The notes beneath the pieces were generated by a model, which was not told the origin of the DNA, searched no databases, and saw nothing but the letters and a program-made list of their open reading frames with translations. From NCBI GenBank assembly GCA_903772945.1, contig CAICTM010000399.1, forward strand, positions 1 to 64,000: 64,000 bases of DNA, given 5' to 3'. Position 1 is the first letter of the stretch. Every line of letters starts with the position of its first letter. Made by a program: the position numbers and the translations under genes. Below are positions 46,123 to 58,156 of the stretch, one piece after another. Source of the DNA: Seminavis robusta. Taxonomy: Eukaryota; Bacillariophyta; Bacillariophyceae; Naviculales; Naviculaceae.

Positions 46123-46769
46123 GGTGGATGTTCCTTTGGAAATCACATGCCAGCTATGGGCCTTCAACAACCTCCAAAAAATGTCGGACAAAAAACAAAA
46201 CGTCAATCAAGATTCTTCCTCTTTGAAGTGCCGGCAGACAGGCCGACAGGCCAGACATCAAGGCTTTTTGTGACAAGAAGCCAACGCAGCAGGGCGAAAA
46301 CCAGTGTCGCGGTTGCAACTCATGGTTGAACCAACTTCAAGCCCGCTTTCACCCCCCTGCATTACATTAGCCAAGCTCTGTTGTCATGTTTGGGGAAACA
46401 ATGAGAAGAAGTGGGCTGATTTGCATCAGTGGGTCAAGAAGAAACCAAGCAAGAGCCAACCCATCAAGGGAGGCAAGTTCACCAATGTTGGTGCTGGCCA
46501 GACTGAGCACTCTGCTTGGATGAGAGTGTTGAAGCCTGCAATGAGCACAAGAAGAAGGGTGCGGTCCCACAAAGACTAAGACGTAGCTTGATTCATGTCT
46601 GTGTCTATCTCTGCTTCAATTGTAACCTCATTCGAGTGTTGTGGCTTCTCACTCCAAGCAAAAGTACAACAATCAATCATCACTGGACTGCTTTTTCTGT
46701 GGAGTGACTAAGGTTTCACAGCATGCTGCCTAGAATAATCATGCAGTTACAAACAATCTATAAGATAAT
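46123..46769. other. Intergenic spacer
   Basis: About 650 bp. A 91-codon open frame at 46304-46579 has Lys/Trp-rich protein-like text but no start context or partner exon; not called as a gene. Confidence 0.4.
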
Positions 46770-48084
46770 TCACACTAGTTTAGTTGTGTTTCCACTTTGT
46801 CTGAATTTGGAAGACAACCTTCTTAATGCACCAAAACCAAGCCAAACCACCAGAAGGCTGAGCATCATCATAAAAGGGGTGACAGAAACTGCATCAAGCA
46901 CCTGCTCCAGTGCTGTAACGAACAACAATATAGCAAGCACCGGGATCAACACCAAAAGCTGGGCCCAAAGTGGTTGTTGTTCCATAAAATGAACAAGCTG
47001 GAGCCCCCATGAAGCATAGTGGAGAAGCCCATCGACATTGACCCTATGGCAAACTTCAAGTGCACCACAGAAGATTCGAAAGGGGCTCAACCACATGTGG
47101 GCAACATCTGCTTGGTGGAGAAATGCCACGGAGCCAATATTTGGGAGACTGACATAGCCATCACCATTTGTTTGCTTTGGTTGCATTGCAATGTAATTTG
47201 AGGCAACAATGCCATTGGCAACAACAACCATGCCAGAGTGGGTCAGTGGTGCATACATGCCTTTACGGACAACTGGAGCGATTGTTGTCACCACATGCTG
47301 CTGGTTTGAAATAATTCCAAGTAGATTGTCCCCAACTTGGATTGTATCAGCTCTGATGGGTTTGGACTTCCCCTCCACAAAAACCATGTGCTCTCTTGTC
47401 ACTTCCAGAATGGGCGATTCTGCGGTGTCATCCTCCTCCTCGTTGATTGTGTTGGTTTGAATCTGCAAGAACTGAGTGGGTCTGGAGTGGTGCCTGTGGG
47501 CAAAAGCATAAACTTTTTGGTAGATCATTTCACCTTGACTGTTGCTTGTCAGGATGTGGTCACCCACTTGCAAGTCTTTCATGGAGACAGTTTTGCCACC
47601 AAAAACATGGACTTTTGTTTCACCGGAGAAGCACAGGCCACCGCCACCACCACCAGTGTCACAAGACTTGACAGCACAGTAGTTGCGACTATTATCTGTT
47701 TCGTAGTCTCTGTTGTCGCAGCATTTTGGAATTGGATCACCCTTTTCCCTTTTGAAACAAATATACACGTCATAGCACTGACGACATGTGATAGCAAAGG
47801 AAACAGTGAGAAGCCACAAATCAGCCAATACATTGTGAGAGAAGAATGGAGCTTACATCATTGTCATCATTACAGCTCTTGTCTTCGCATGGCTTAATTG
47901 TGGAAAAGAAGTCATCGTCAGAATCCCTACTGTGACTCAGACGTCTCTGCTCTGTTTGAGCACCGGCAACAAGGTCCATTGCCCTCAGAAACTGTTGATG
48001 AGAAGATCCAAGGGCACGATCTGCCCCCTTCACGGGTAGCACTAGAAACCAAAGATAGAAGGAAAACGACTGTAGACTCGACAT
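46770..48084 (-). CDS. Secreted Cys-rich/Hint-domain membrane protein A
   Basis: Two exons, 48084-47857 and 47777-46770. A signal peptide (MSSLQSFSFYLWFLVLPVKG) is followed by DRALG (R-x-L motif). One Cys-rich module spans the splice (CEDKSCNDDND / CYDVYICFKREKGDP ... CCDNRDY ... YCAVKSC). A hedgehog/intein (Hint) domain follows. It starts at CFSGETKVHVFGGKTV, the nucleophile Cys being the first residue; block B is VTREHMVFV (TxxH) and the end is VVVANGIVASNY, where hedgehogs have SCY. A conserved region (FLHQADVAHMWLSPFRIFCG) and a hydrophobic C-terminal segment (LLVLIPVLAILLFVTAL, then FMMMLSLLVVWLGF) follow. Known: Hint domains self-cleave at the Cys. Inferred: release of the Cys-rich module as a secreted product. 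Confidence 0.85.
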
Positions 48085-49102
48085 CTCCAGAGATCAAGAT
48101 GGAGTGGAATGCCTCTGGCAACAAGGATCGAAGGATGGATCTTCGTTCTTTTGGGACACCCTCTGTGTAGTACCAGTAAATGTCAGTAAATATATTTCTT
48201 GCTAGAATGATGAATCCGCTTCTCTCTATATTGGTACGACACCTGTACTGATGCACGTGAAACCTTTCGAAGCGTGCTTGATGCACGAATGATATCTAAC
48301 AAAGCTGTCACACAGAAAAAAGAATCGCTCTCTGGCTTGCCACTGTCTACAGGCAGCTTCGATTTTATTGATTCAAACGCGCGCCACACTTTTCAGTACA
48401 CTTCTACACAAGCTCTAGTAGAAATGTACCAGAAATGCCGGCACGCGTTTGAATCAATAAAATCGAAGCTGCTCGTATGCATACTTTGCGCTGCCAAACC
48501 TGTAGGTACGCCTTGCAGCCAGCCAGCCAGCCAGACAGTTACCAGCAGCAAGAGCCACACCCCAAACACCGAAGTGCTGCTAAAGTCACTGCTGTCCACC
48601 TCTAGCGATAGCCTGTGCCTTTGTCATCAGACCAACCAGAGGATCAAAGAGTATCCACAAAGCAGCTTTTGGTTGGCTGCCCTAGCGGCAGCGACTAACC
48701 CCTTCAGCTGATCCCCTTTCACTTTCATCGACCACGATCGACTACGAACGACCACCTCCAGATGGGTCCGCAAACATTTTCTTCCGCTTTCTTCGCCCAG
48801 TACAATAGCTGTGGTGTGGCATACTAGTAGTTGCTGAGCGTGATTTGTGCATGCCCTTCTTGATCAAGCAAATGGTTTGCTCGTAGCAATTCCATCGGCA
48901 CTCAGTAATCACCGCCAATATCCATGCCTCCCAAAGTAGTCCTCCTAGCGCTGATAAATCTTGTTCCACTGTTGCCAGGATTGATTTCCAAACAAAAGAT
49001 CGATTTCAAGAATGGCCCGAGCTATGAAACAAGTACATCGTTGTCATCGATCGGCAGTAACGAGTTGTTACATTTTAATTCACAGATTGAGTTCGCTTTG
49101 CT
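48085..49102. other. Intergenic spacer containing a long hairpin
   Basis: About 1 kb between the tandem Hint genes. It carries the perfect 29 bp inverted repeat at 48353-48472 described separately. No gene recognised in the rest. Confidence 0.5.
48353..48472. repeat. 120 bp perfect-armed inverted repeat
   Basis: Arms 48353-48381 and 48444-48472 are exact reverse complements over 29 bp (left arm begins gcagcttcgatttt). The inner sequence pairs further with mismatches (gtacacttctac against gtagaaatgtac), so nearly the whole 120 bp can fold on itself with a small loop. It is either a MITE-like foldback or a structured transcript source. Confidence 0.75.
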
Positions 49103-50711
49103 TCATCTTTTCCCCAGCAACGACAGGTTTCTGATTTGGCGTCTGAAACCAAGCCAAACCAATGCAGCAGAAACAAGGAGCAGTATCACGATGGTTGGAG
49201 AACTACCAGCCATATCAAGCACATGCTCCAGTGTTGCAAAGAAAGACAAAACAATAAGCATTGGGATCAACACCAAAATCTGGGCCCAAAGAGATTGTTG
49301 TTCCATGAAATGAACCAGGCGCAGCCCCCATGAAGCATAATGGAGGAACCCATCAGCATTGAAACTTTGGCAAACCTCAAGTTCACCACAGAAGATTCGG
49401 AAGGGGCTCAGCCACATGTGGGCCACATCAGCTTGGTGGAGAAATGACAGAGGGCCAATTCCAGGGAGATTGACATAGCCAGCATCGTTTGTTTGCTTTT
49501 CCTGCATTGCAATGTAGTTAGAGGCAACAATGCCATTGGACACCACAATGGTGCCAGATCGGGTCAATGGTGCATACAAGCCTTCACTGGCAGCAGGAGA
49601 AATCTCTGTCACCACATGCTGCTGCTTTGAAGAGATCCCCTGTAGTATGTCCCCAACCTGGATTGTATCAGCTCTAATGGGCTTGGCCTTTCCCTGGACA
49701 TAAACCATGTGCTCTCTTGACATTTCAAGAAGAGGTGACTCTGCACTGTCTTTCGTCTCAGCATCTCCAGCTGTTGTTGTTTGAATCCCCAAGAACTGAG
49801 TGGGTCTGGACTGGTGCCTGTGAGCAAAGGCATAGACTGGTTGATAGATCATGTCCCCTTGACTGTTTCTGGTCAAGACTTGGTCACCTACTTGCAAGTC
49901 TTTCACGGAGACAGTTTTGCCACCTGAAACATGGACTTGTGTTTCACCAGAGAAGCACAAGCTACCACCACTACTATTACAAGTCCTCACTGCACAGTAG
50001 TTGCGATCATTGTCAGTTGGGTAGTTTCTACTTGCACAACATGAGGGAATGGCAGCTCCAAAGTTTCTTTTGAAACAAACATATGCATTATAGCACTTGA
50101 TACAGCAACCAGGGAGTAGAGAGAAAACAGAGGATTAGCTTGTTGAGAAGGACCGGGAAACAAGACATGTTATGTTTCGTACATCATCATCCTTATCACA
50201 TCCAGGCTCACAAGGTTTGATCTTGTTGAAAAAGTCATCGTCTAGCTGCCAGTAGGGATCATCGTCCTCTTGTGCATCTGTGTGAGCAGCACAACTCTCT
50301 GTAACACAAAAATCCTTGCCATTTTCACGGTTTTTGCCTGGGCAGCATGTTGGGACTCTTTCCCCGGGATCTCTCTGGTAGCAGATAAGGTGTCCATTAC
50401 ACTTTTGGTGTGATTCATAAAGAAACAAGTGATTCGAAAGGAGCAATAGTTAAAGGTGAGCGTGGCATTTTCTTGAGCTGCAAACCCATGAGCTAGAAAA
50501 GTTCGGAAACTGCGAAACTGCTGTACGAGCTCGTACGTACATCATCGTCCGAGTTACAGTCACCTTTGCAATTTCCGATAAGCTCTCTTCGTTGGCTTGT
50601 GATGCTCGTTGCTTCCATTGCCCTTAGAAACGAGGGATCCTCCGACGCGTCTCGTCCCAAGGCGGGTTGCAAAAGCGCCAACATGCAGAAGTACGGGAGA
50701 AAGATCAACAT
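49103..50711 (-). CDS. Secreted Cys-rich/Hint-domain membrane protein B
   Basis: Paralogue of the Hint gene at 46770. Three exons: 50711-50541, 50401-50183 and 50095-49103. The start MLIFLPYFCMLALLQPALG is a signal peptide; upstream Mets up to 50774 are possible. Two Cys-rich modules are present instead of one: CKGDCNSDDD / CNGHLICYQRDPGERVPTCC and CEPGCDKDDD / CYNAYVCFKRNFGAAIPSCC, each interrupted by a phase-0 intron at the same place. The Hint domain starts CFSGETQVHVSGGKTV; block B is MSREHMVYV (Ser replaces Thr) and the end is VVVSNGIVASNY. The conserved FLHQADVAHMWLSPFRIFCG and a hydrophobic C-terminus follow, ending in a basic tail (RRQIRNLSLLGKR). Confidence 0.85.
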
Positions 50712-50774
50712 CTTGGTGTTCACAGAAAAACAAGCGGTCCCGCTACTCATTTTCAGTGTCGCTTCTAATGGCAT

Positions 50775-51420
50775 TACCGGGACGCAGAAAAGATTTCAGA
50801 ACAACACTGCGGCGATGGTTTTTGCCAAAAAGGGCAGCATGGGACAAAAACTCTGCCAAAAAGTGCATTGGTCGTCGAGATAATAAAACAGCAGGTCTAA
50901 GAGAGACCCCGTACCTGTACCGTACGATTGAGCTCAGACCAACCCAGGACCAAGTCCTGTCCCGCAAGGTCGTACTGGTACTCGTACTGGTGTACCGGTA
51001 CGCTTCAGAAAGGGCAAGCTGAACGAATGATAACTCGAATGATCCAATCATTTATTCAAGGAGGCAGGCAGGAAGGTGGCCAGGAGATAACCAAGCGGCA
51101 TGTCTTCATGTAGAAACACCCACTTTTACTTGGTTGCGCTGGGTGAAGGCGAACACTAAGTATAGAAAACCTACACTGTAGACCGTCACATTGGAGTGTC
51201 GATTCGGAGTATCACTTTGTGATTTGTGTTCTAGCTGACTCTTTCTCAAAACCTTTGCAAAAATTATTACTAAATTACACATACCGGCATTGCCAGTGCC
51301 ATCCCAAAATCTAGACAAAATAAAAAGGAATATGGTCACACAGATAGGTTTCCTATCTTTTCCTCATGTGTCTCCACCTTGGTACTTCCGCGGCGTTCCC
51401 TGCCTGGACGACGAGTATTG
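50775..51420. other. Intergenic spacer
   Basis: About 650 bp; a GTACC/GTAC palindrome cluster lies at 50975-51002. No gene recognised. Confidence 0.4.
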
Positions 51421-52595
51421 TCATCTCCTTGATACCAACCAATACATACTCACAGACTTGACGTCGCCATTGGTGTGTTGTTGTCTTTTCCGCTCCCAGT
51501 TGAACTCCTGAAATCGTTCTAGACTGTTTGAGAGGGACCGTTGCGCAAGCATTTCCCCTCGTCCCGTCATCCAAGGATGTTGCAGTGCCTCTTCTGCAGT
51601 GATTCGTTGATTGGGGTCTCGATTCAAGAGGCCCTTGATGAGTTTCTTGGCGTCCGGTGAAATACCTGCCCAGTACTCGGAGGGGAAAGTATAGGAACCT
51701 TGCCGGATTTGCTGAAACGTTTCGTGGATTGTTGGTTGATAAAAAGGAGGATATCCACCCAGCACAGTGAAAAGAATCACTCCTAGACTCCAGTTGTCCA
51801 CTCTCTCATCGTAAGGAATGTAGTTGACGATCTCGGGAGCAGTATATGCTGGACTACCGCAGAGGGTCAGGAGTGACTCTGGAGTCTCCACATACTTTGC
51901 AAAGCCAAAATCTGCCACCTTTATGGGGCTGTCTTCTGAATTATCTTTGAGCAAGAGGTTCTCTGGTTTCAAGTCACTGGAAGGAGCGCGAAGAAAGAAG
52001 GATGGAGAATGAGCCTTTTCGCCGACAATCTGAATGATCAACTTGGTTGCGTTTCAACATACCGGTGGGCAATTTTTTTCGAGTGGAAGTAGGCTACGGC
52101 CTCGAATATCATTCGCATGGCATCCCTGGCGTCTTTTTCGTGATAGGTTTCTCGTTCACATAACCTATCAAAGAGCTCCCCTCCTTCTAGCTTTTCCAGC
52201 ACCACAAAGAAGAATTTCTGCTCCTTGTAGAGCTCATATTGTCGAATGATATTGTCATGCTGCAGACCTGCCAGTATCTTAATCTCATCTTTGAAACCCA
52301 AGAGCTGTTTGCGAGTTACCAGTTTCTTTCGCTGGATAATCTTGACGGCATACGATTGATGGGGAGGGTCTCGTGCCCTTGCAGCGTGGACAACCGAGAA
52401 GCTTCCTGAGCCCAGCTTTTCTTCTAACTCGTAAGTGTCATGAAAGGCTCGTGAATGTACCCAAGGAATTATCCCCATGGGGTCCTTTCGTTCGCTGCAT
52501 TGAGTATCGGGAGTGCCGCATTCCACGAATGCACCCATCTTCAGGGGCTCACTAGGGTCCTTCCAGCAGAAATGGAAAAAGGACATGGCGACCAT
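51421..52595 (-). CDS. CaMK-like Ser/Thr protein kinase
   Basis: Calcium/calmodulin-dependent-kinase-type protein kinase. Two exons, 52595-52064 (ends at 52063/52064 inside the HRD codon) and 51976-51421; the join makes HRDLKPENLLL. Catalytic elements: Gly-loop LGSGSFSVVHAA, VAIK-type Lys in YAVKIIQRKK, HRDLKPEN, DFGFAKYV, SPAYTAPEIV, the Asp of VDNWSLGVILF and RDPNQRITAEEALQHPW. The pattern HKGLLNRDPNQRI with a tail FQEFNWERKRQQ fits CaMK1/4. The end (SVSMYWLVSRR) reads across a possible GTGAGT donor, so a further 3' exon is possible. The start could also be MGAFVECG (52538), which would suit N-myristoylation, or an upstream Met at 52655. Confidence 0.87.
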
Positions 52596-52655
52596 CGGAA
52601 GAGTATTAGTTCTTCTATTCTTTGGAGTTTCTTTCTTTTGCTTTCTTTGGTTCAA

Positions 52656-54037
52656 TGAGCCTCAGCAGAAGGAAAGAGACTAATCTTGTTTTATTTGACA
52701 GCGATCATGATGTTGGCAGCACCAGTAACGCCATGCCTAGCTCATCACATGGATGTGACTTGTGTCATTGCCTAACAAACGAAGCGAACGGCAACTAAAC
52801 ATCCGCTGACTGGCACGAATGGCCAATTTGGCTGACAAAAGTGCGTGTTCTTTCGCAGATTCAAAGCATAGAAAGCAGCATTGATTTAATGACGGTATTC
52901 AAAGGAAATTGAAATGTATACCCTAAATCCGTAAGTTGCCTCATTTTTCTTTGCACACGATTGCTTCAAGCTGTTCAAGCTCATCTTTGTTGGCCAACGT
53001 CTCAATCTTGCTCCACAGAGGCCTAAAAATCATGGGGAACCTTTGAGGACGAACCTGTCCGTTCTTAACAACTCCGGTACAGCCATATCATAGCGATCTT
53101 CACGCGGTTCAATCATTCATACTGGTGAGATTGTTCCCAGTGCTCTGCTCCCCTTCCAACGGGGCTACCGCCAAGCGGTGGTACATTTCCAGCCAAGCAA
53201 GACCGAACAAGCACGCCCAAAGCAATGGTCGCCATGATCAAGAATTTAAGTGTTCGGTCTTGACACTTGATGCGTGTGGTCTGTACCCACTGATACCGTA
53301 CGATCAGAATACATAATAATTACAGCTCCTCATAGCTACGTACACAGCCACTTGTACCGGTAGACATTTTGGCATTCAGAAAGCATAAGTTTGGTAGCAG
53401 TCATCGCCATTTCCTGAAGGGCTGAAAATCTGATAATAGCTCGTTAGAGTAGATATGATCCAGTGGTTGTCTCTTTTTGCTATCCCCAGAACCTAGTGCC
53501 ATTGAGCCATTGCATGTTGTTGGGCAAATCTTATCGTTTGCCGGCCATCAAGTTGGATTTATCACGAGCGCGATCCACGATCTTGCGGAACGTGGAAACA
53601 AATCTTGAGGCCATGAGTGTGGAACAGGAACAGGGTTATGCAATCGGGAGAGCTGGGATCCTGTGTTGTGTTGATGAGGCGTACAACTATTGATTGCTTG
53701 GTTGCCAAACCTTCATTCCAACGCCTTTTCTCTGGTCTCCCGGGACGGATGTCAAGCATGTGGACGAGGAAGCAAAGGGATAGAGTTCGGCAGATGATGA
53801 TCTTCAGAGCTGGGAGCTGCGCCACCGGTGGTACCTGGTACCAGTAGATACCGCATACACTGGGACACTGGGCCAGACTCCAGTCGAGCCACACGGCAAA
53901 CGAACTGTTGGAACTACAGTATTGAGCATGAAAGAATGCAAACGTCAAATTTGGCTACATGAGCATCATACCGCACACAGTTATAATCATACCGCATACT
54001 TATTCTAAGACTATCAGTTCGAAGTTACGGGGGCTTC
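52656..54037. other. Intergenic spacer
   Basis: About 1.4 kb; only short unsupported open frames. Two ACCGGT-type palindromes near 53355 and 53825. No gene recognised. Confidence 0.45.
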
Positions 54038-56794
54038 TCACAACTGGTCATCTGGCCTTGGATTCTTCTGGCGCAAGTGTTCTTCGGCAGCCTTTAGACG
54101 CTTGAGCAATTCAGAGATGATTGTTGTGTTGCTTCCGCCAATACCTCTGGCGGCCAACTCTTGCTGTAGCTCCAGTGGTAACAGAGACTTCGCCTGTTGG
54201 GATCCATTTGGCTGTGGTTTCGTAGGCGATGAAACGCTGCTATCAACCTTTGCCAGAGGCGGTTTGTAAGATGGAAGGAGCACCAGGACATCCAGGTTTT
54301 GTCCTGGCACCGATTCGTGGGCAATCACTTCAATGTCTTCTTTGCTGTCATTGGTCTTCAAATCTTTCTCCTCCTCGTCGAGTTTTTTGGTGGCTGCCTC
54401 CAACTCCGCGGGGTTTACCAAACGATAAAGGCCACTCACAATGGTGCGCACGGTAGCGTATTTTCCAAGTGAATCATGCAATGCCCGTATGCAAGGCTTG
54501 ATATCATCATGGGAAACACCAGCACCAGCAGCGATGCTCATGACCTCGTGAATTGTTTCCAACACTTTAAACTCTAAAGCGATCACTGCTTTCAGCTCTG
54601 GCTCTTCCTTTTCACTTGCAATCTCTTCAAAGAACTCCTTGATGACGCCAATGTCATCCTTCAATCGATTCAGAGCTTTTTTGTTGTCTGCAAAGAAAGA
54701 TTCGTTGGTACTTTTGTGCACAGACGACCGGGCTAACAACTGCTCCACGTAGTATACATAGCATTTTTTGATCAGTGCTTCAAGGGCCCTGATGACCATT
54801 TTGTCGTCAAGATAGCCCTTCAAGTCACCATAGTAGTCGTTCATCGTAATCACAATTTGTTCTGCAATGCCATTTCCTGTATCTTGTAGCCAAACTTCGT
54901 TGAACAGGCTACCCGTGATATCGCCGCATTCATAGATGTCGTTGAAGATGAAGTAGCTGGTTTTCTGCGCAGCATAAACGGCATCTGCGGTGTAACGTTC
55001 CCGTACACATTCTTCTTGCTTCTTAAGAGCTTCCAAAGACTCGGGAGCCACGAGACCCCGGATCTCGTTAACGAGAGTTTCACATTTCCTATTCATCTGA
55101 CTGAAATCGTTGACTCTCGCACAGCAACTTTCAAAGTCAGTCAAGATCATATTCAAGTGGGTCTTTTGTGCGTCGAAGAGGCATTTGAGGATGACACCCA
55201 AGCATTGAGGGATCGCATTTGTTTTTGGGGGCAAAGCCTCCTGGATTTTCTTCACGGGGACACCAATGAATCCATAGATGTCCATATCCAATGATGATGT
55301 GAGAAGTCCATCGGATGGTTCCAACTTTTGATGTTCAGCCCTTGGAAGACGCCGCGTGAGTCAACGCGTTATAGCTGCCAGATTCGAAACAAATTCAAGA
55401 GACTGCCGCCCACGTACCTGTAACACCTATCGAGCAGTTCCGCGATTTCCTCTTTGGTTCTGAACACAAACTCGGCTGTAGAATGGAACGGAGGGGCATG
55501 AGCAAGGACAAGCTGGCACCACAAAAACAAAACAAACAGCAACGGAGATCGACTTACTGAGCGCCATGTTATGAACGTCCCACAACAGGTTATTGGCATA
55601 TTTGAGAGCCTCCTTTGCCATGCCTATATCAAGCTTTCCGTCGCTTGATCGAAGCATTGGTCGATTGTCAAAATTTGCCCTTTTGCTGCCGACCAGGGAT
55701 GACAGTTCTGGGAAAATCTCTTGGACAGTCAGCTTCCACTTTTCAACCCACGCAACGAGGCCCAACAGATGTGCCTCTGACAACTCAACATACGTATGTT
55801 CAGACGTTATTTGCTGCAACATCCCCGTCGAACATTCCTCAGCCACGAGACATATCAATACGGGTCCAAACTCCCACTCAGAAGGCATTCCAGCCACCAC
55901 ATCCTTCGCCATGATTTTGATTTCAGAAAGTACCTCATTTGCAGTCTGCAGGACGGCATCCATGACGGAACTAAACTCATTGTCGCCGAGCTAAAGAACA
56001 CGACAGATACAAAGATGAGCTTGGGCACAGGAGTTCTGGCCGGACCACAAGAGCATGAACGTTGCTTACCAGTGCCACCGATTCTGTGGCATTTCGAAAC
56101 TTTTCCGAAATCCTGTAGCTCCATCTAATTGAGTTTGCAGTTTCCGACCACTCACAGATAGATGCAATTGTTCTTACCTTTCTGCTATGACTCGCGCAAG
56201 TGTGTCCAGTGCATCTGCCCTGATATGGCCGAATGGGTCAGCTTCAGCCTCTGGCAGACCAACTTGAGCTGCCAAGGATTCGCCAATGGTCACCGTTTCG
56301 ATCAAAGCATCCCTTCCCTTTGGCGCATCAGTGGCCAACTCGACGAGGCAGCTAAACCCAGAGAGAATTTTCATTCGGAACTCGTCGGCCAAGTCTTTGA
56401 CAATTTCAATCTGTTTGGATAACAGAGCCGCTACGACTTCATCTTTGCTGGTCTGTTGGTCCAGAGCTGTACCCACTTCCAGCAGGAAAATCTCCAGCAC
56501 GGCATGTTGGCGGCATCCGTCTCTGAGGGCCGTCCATTCATCGTTGCTCCATTCCGTGGCATCAACTTGAGATTTCAGATTGCTGCTAATGTCGGGGATT
56601 TTCCTTTCAGAACGAAGCAGGAGAAGGAGGACGACGACGGCAAATCAGACTGCAGCAATGGTTTTCGGAAAAACAGAATGTATTATTCGGATCACTTACT
56701 GGAGCTGGTCACTGGCTTCCTCGATCGATCGAAAGGTGAACGCCTCTCTGGTAACGAGGACAGCAATTGGTTTACTGGTAGATTTCTCGGCCAT
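54038..56794 (-). CDS. Sec6/EXOC3-like exocyst subunit
   Basis: Tethering-complex subunit that helps secretory vesicles dock at the plasma membrane. Six exons: 56794-56700, 56585-56178, 56112-56070, 55990-55558, 55475-55418 and 55340-54038, all with agreeing phases. The protein is about 780 residues and helical with no signal peptide. Family-like features lie in the C-terminal half: YFIFNDIYE, IAEQIVITMNDYYGDL, MVIRALEALIKKCYVYYVEQLL, DDIGVIKEFFEEIA and LKAVIALEFKVLETIHEVMS, which match the helical order of Sec6 C-terminal domains. The last about 130 residues (acidic linker, then LLPLELQQELAARGI and a coiled-coil-like end) extend beyond the usual family length. Assignment is by pattern only; a distant CATCHR protein is the main alternative. 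Confidence 0.7.
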
Positions 56795-58156
56795 CCTTCC
56801 TACTAATTCTTATGTTTTTGTACGGTAGAAGAACTTCGAGAATGGGTGGGTGCTGGCTACCGGTACGGGTACTACCGGTATAGTAGCTCATCAGTGCCAC
56901 CACCGGTACCGAAACACGCTTCAGCTATTTCTCCGTGGATCCTGCACAGCCAAACCCCTTGCCCTTTGCCCCCTGCCGAGAAATGTTAGTCGTGGCTGAA
57001 ATGTCCTTTAAATCACAATCGTACCTTAATTAAAAATCGTCCACTATATCTGAAATCGTCCCCTAAATCGTCCCTTAAATCGTCCCTTAAGCAAAAAATC
57101 ATCCCCAAATCGTCCCTTCTAACGGACGATTTAAGGGACAATTGGAGTCGTCCCTTAAATCGTCCCTAAACGTCACTCTATCGTCCTTTAAATCCAAATT
57201 CGTCCCTCTACATGTAAGTCTTCCCTTAACCAAATCGTCCCCTAGATCGTCCCTTAAATCGTCCCTTGCAGTGAATCGTCCCTTAAATCGTCCCTTATTA
57301 TGTAATTCGTCTCTTAGTTTAGGGACGATTCAGTCGTGCAACCAAATCTTGGCATCTTCTGTGATGGTCCTCAGTTTCTTGCCCCTAGCGGGAGCCCAGT
57401 CCTGAATTTCGTGGCTTCCGTACTGTAGATAATTTCCCTACTAAACCCCCCATAACAAGTGCCAACGGGAGCTGGACTCAACTGACACTCGGATACATGT
57501 ACAGTATTCCAAACCGAACTTGGATCTCGTGGTGAGAAAGAACGAAGCACAAAGATCCATATCTTCTCAGTCGTGCTGCTTCATAAATAGCCAGTAGAGC
57601 TGATTCTGCATCCTTGGAAAGTGGCTGGGGAGATCCAACGGGAACTCACCACACTTTTGAAATTATCTGCTTGTTCCTGCTTGGGCACATCCTCATCAAT
57701 AAAAACACCACTAGGGGATCCTTGCTGCATGCTGATCCACCTTGTCGTGTCCTAATTCACATGGAGACGGTAGTTCCGTAGTCAGTTAGAACTGTTGCCT
57801 GCTTTGCAGTTGCCTATTACGTAGCTCGATTCGATTCAGCTGTTCCGTGATAGTTAGATTGTTTGGGAGATTTGCTGTGCTACCGGCAATTGTGGAAGAG
57901 GAGCAGTTACAATAACTCAGAACCAACCAAGATCCTGTAGCCGCTTCAATCGAAAAAGCTCGATGCCCCGCACCACCAGCATGGTACCGCTATGCTGATC
58001 TGGGATGCCATAGACAGCTTGTGCAGAACATGCAATTGGCTGCAACGCTTTGTACATCACACAGACAAGCAAGAAGTGGAATTCTAATAACGACAACCAT
58101 TCCAACTGTAACATAGAAGTTTGTTACGATCTTTACCTGTACATGCATGATACCTA
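56795..58156. repeat. Intergenic region with ATCGTCCCTTAA minisatellite
   Basis: From about 57000 to 57330 an imperfect tandem repeat of ttaaatcgtccc (12-18 bp units, some inverted as gggacgattta) covers about 330 bp. The flanks carry ACCGGTAC palindromes near 56860-56910. The remainder to 58156 shows no gene. Confidence 0.8.

Noticed and set aside
46304-46579. 91-codon Lys/Trp-rich open frame
   Set aside because: Protein-like fragment but no good start, no partner exon and no family recognised.
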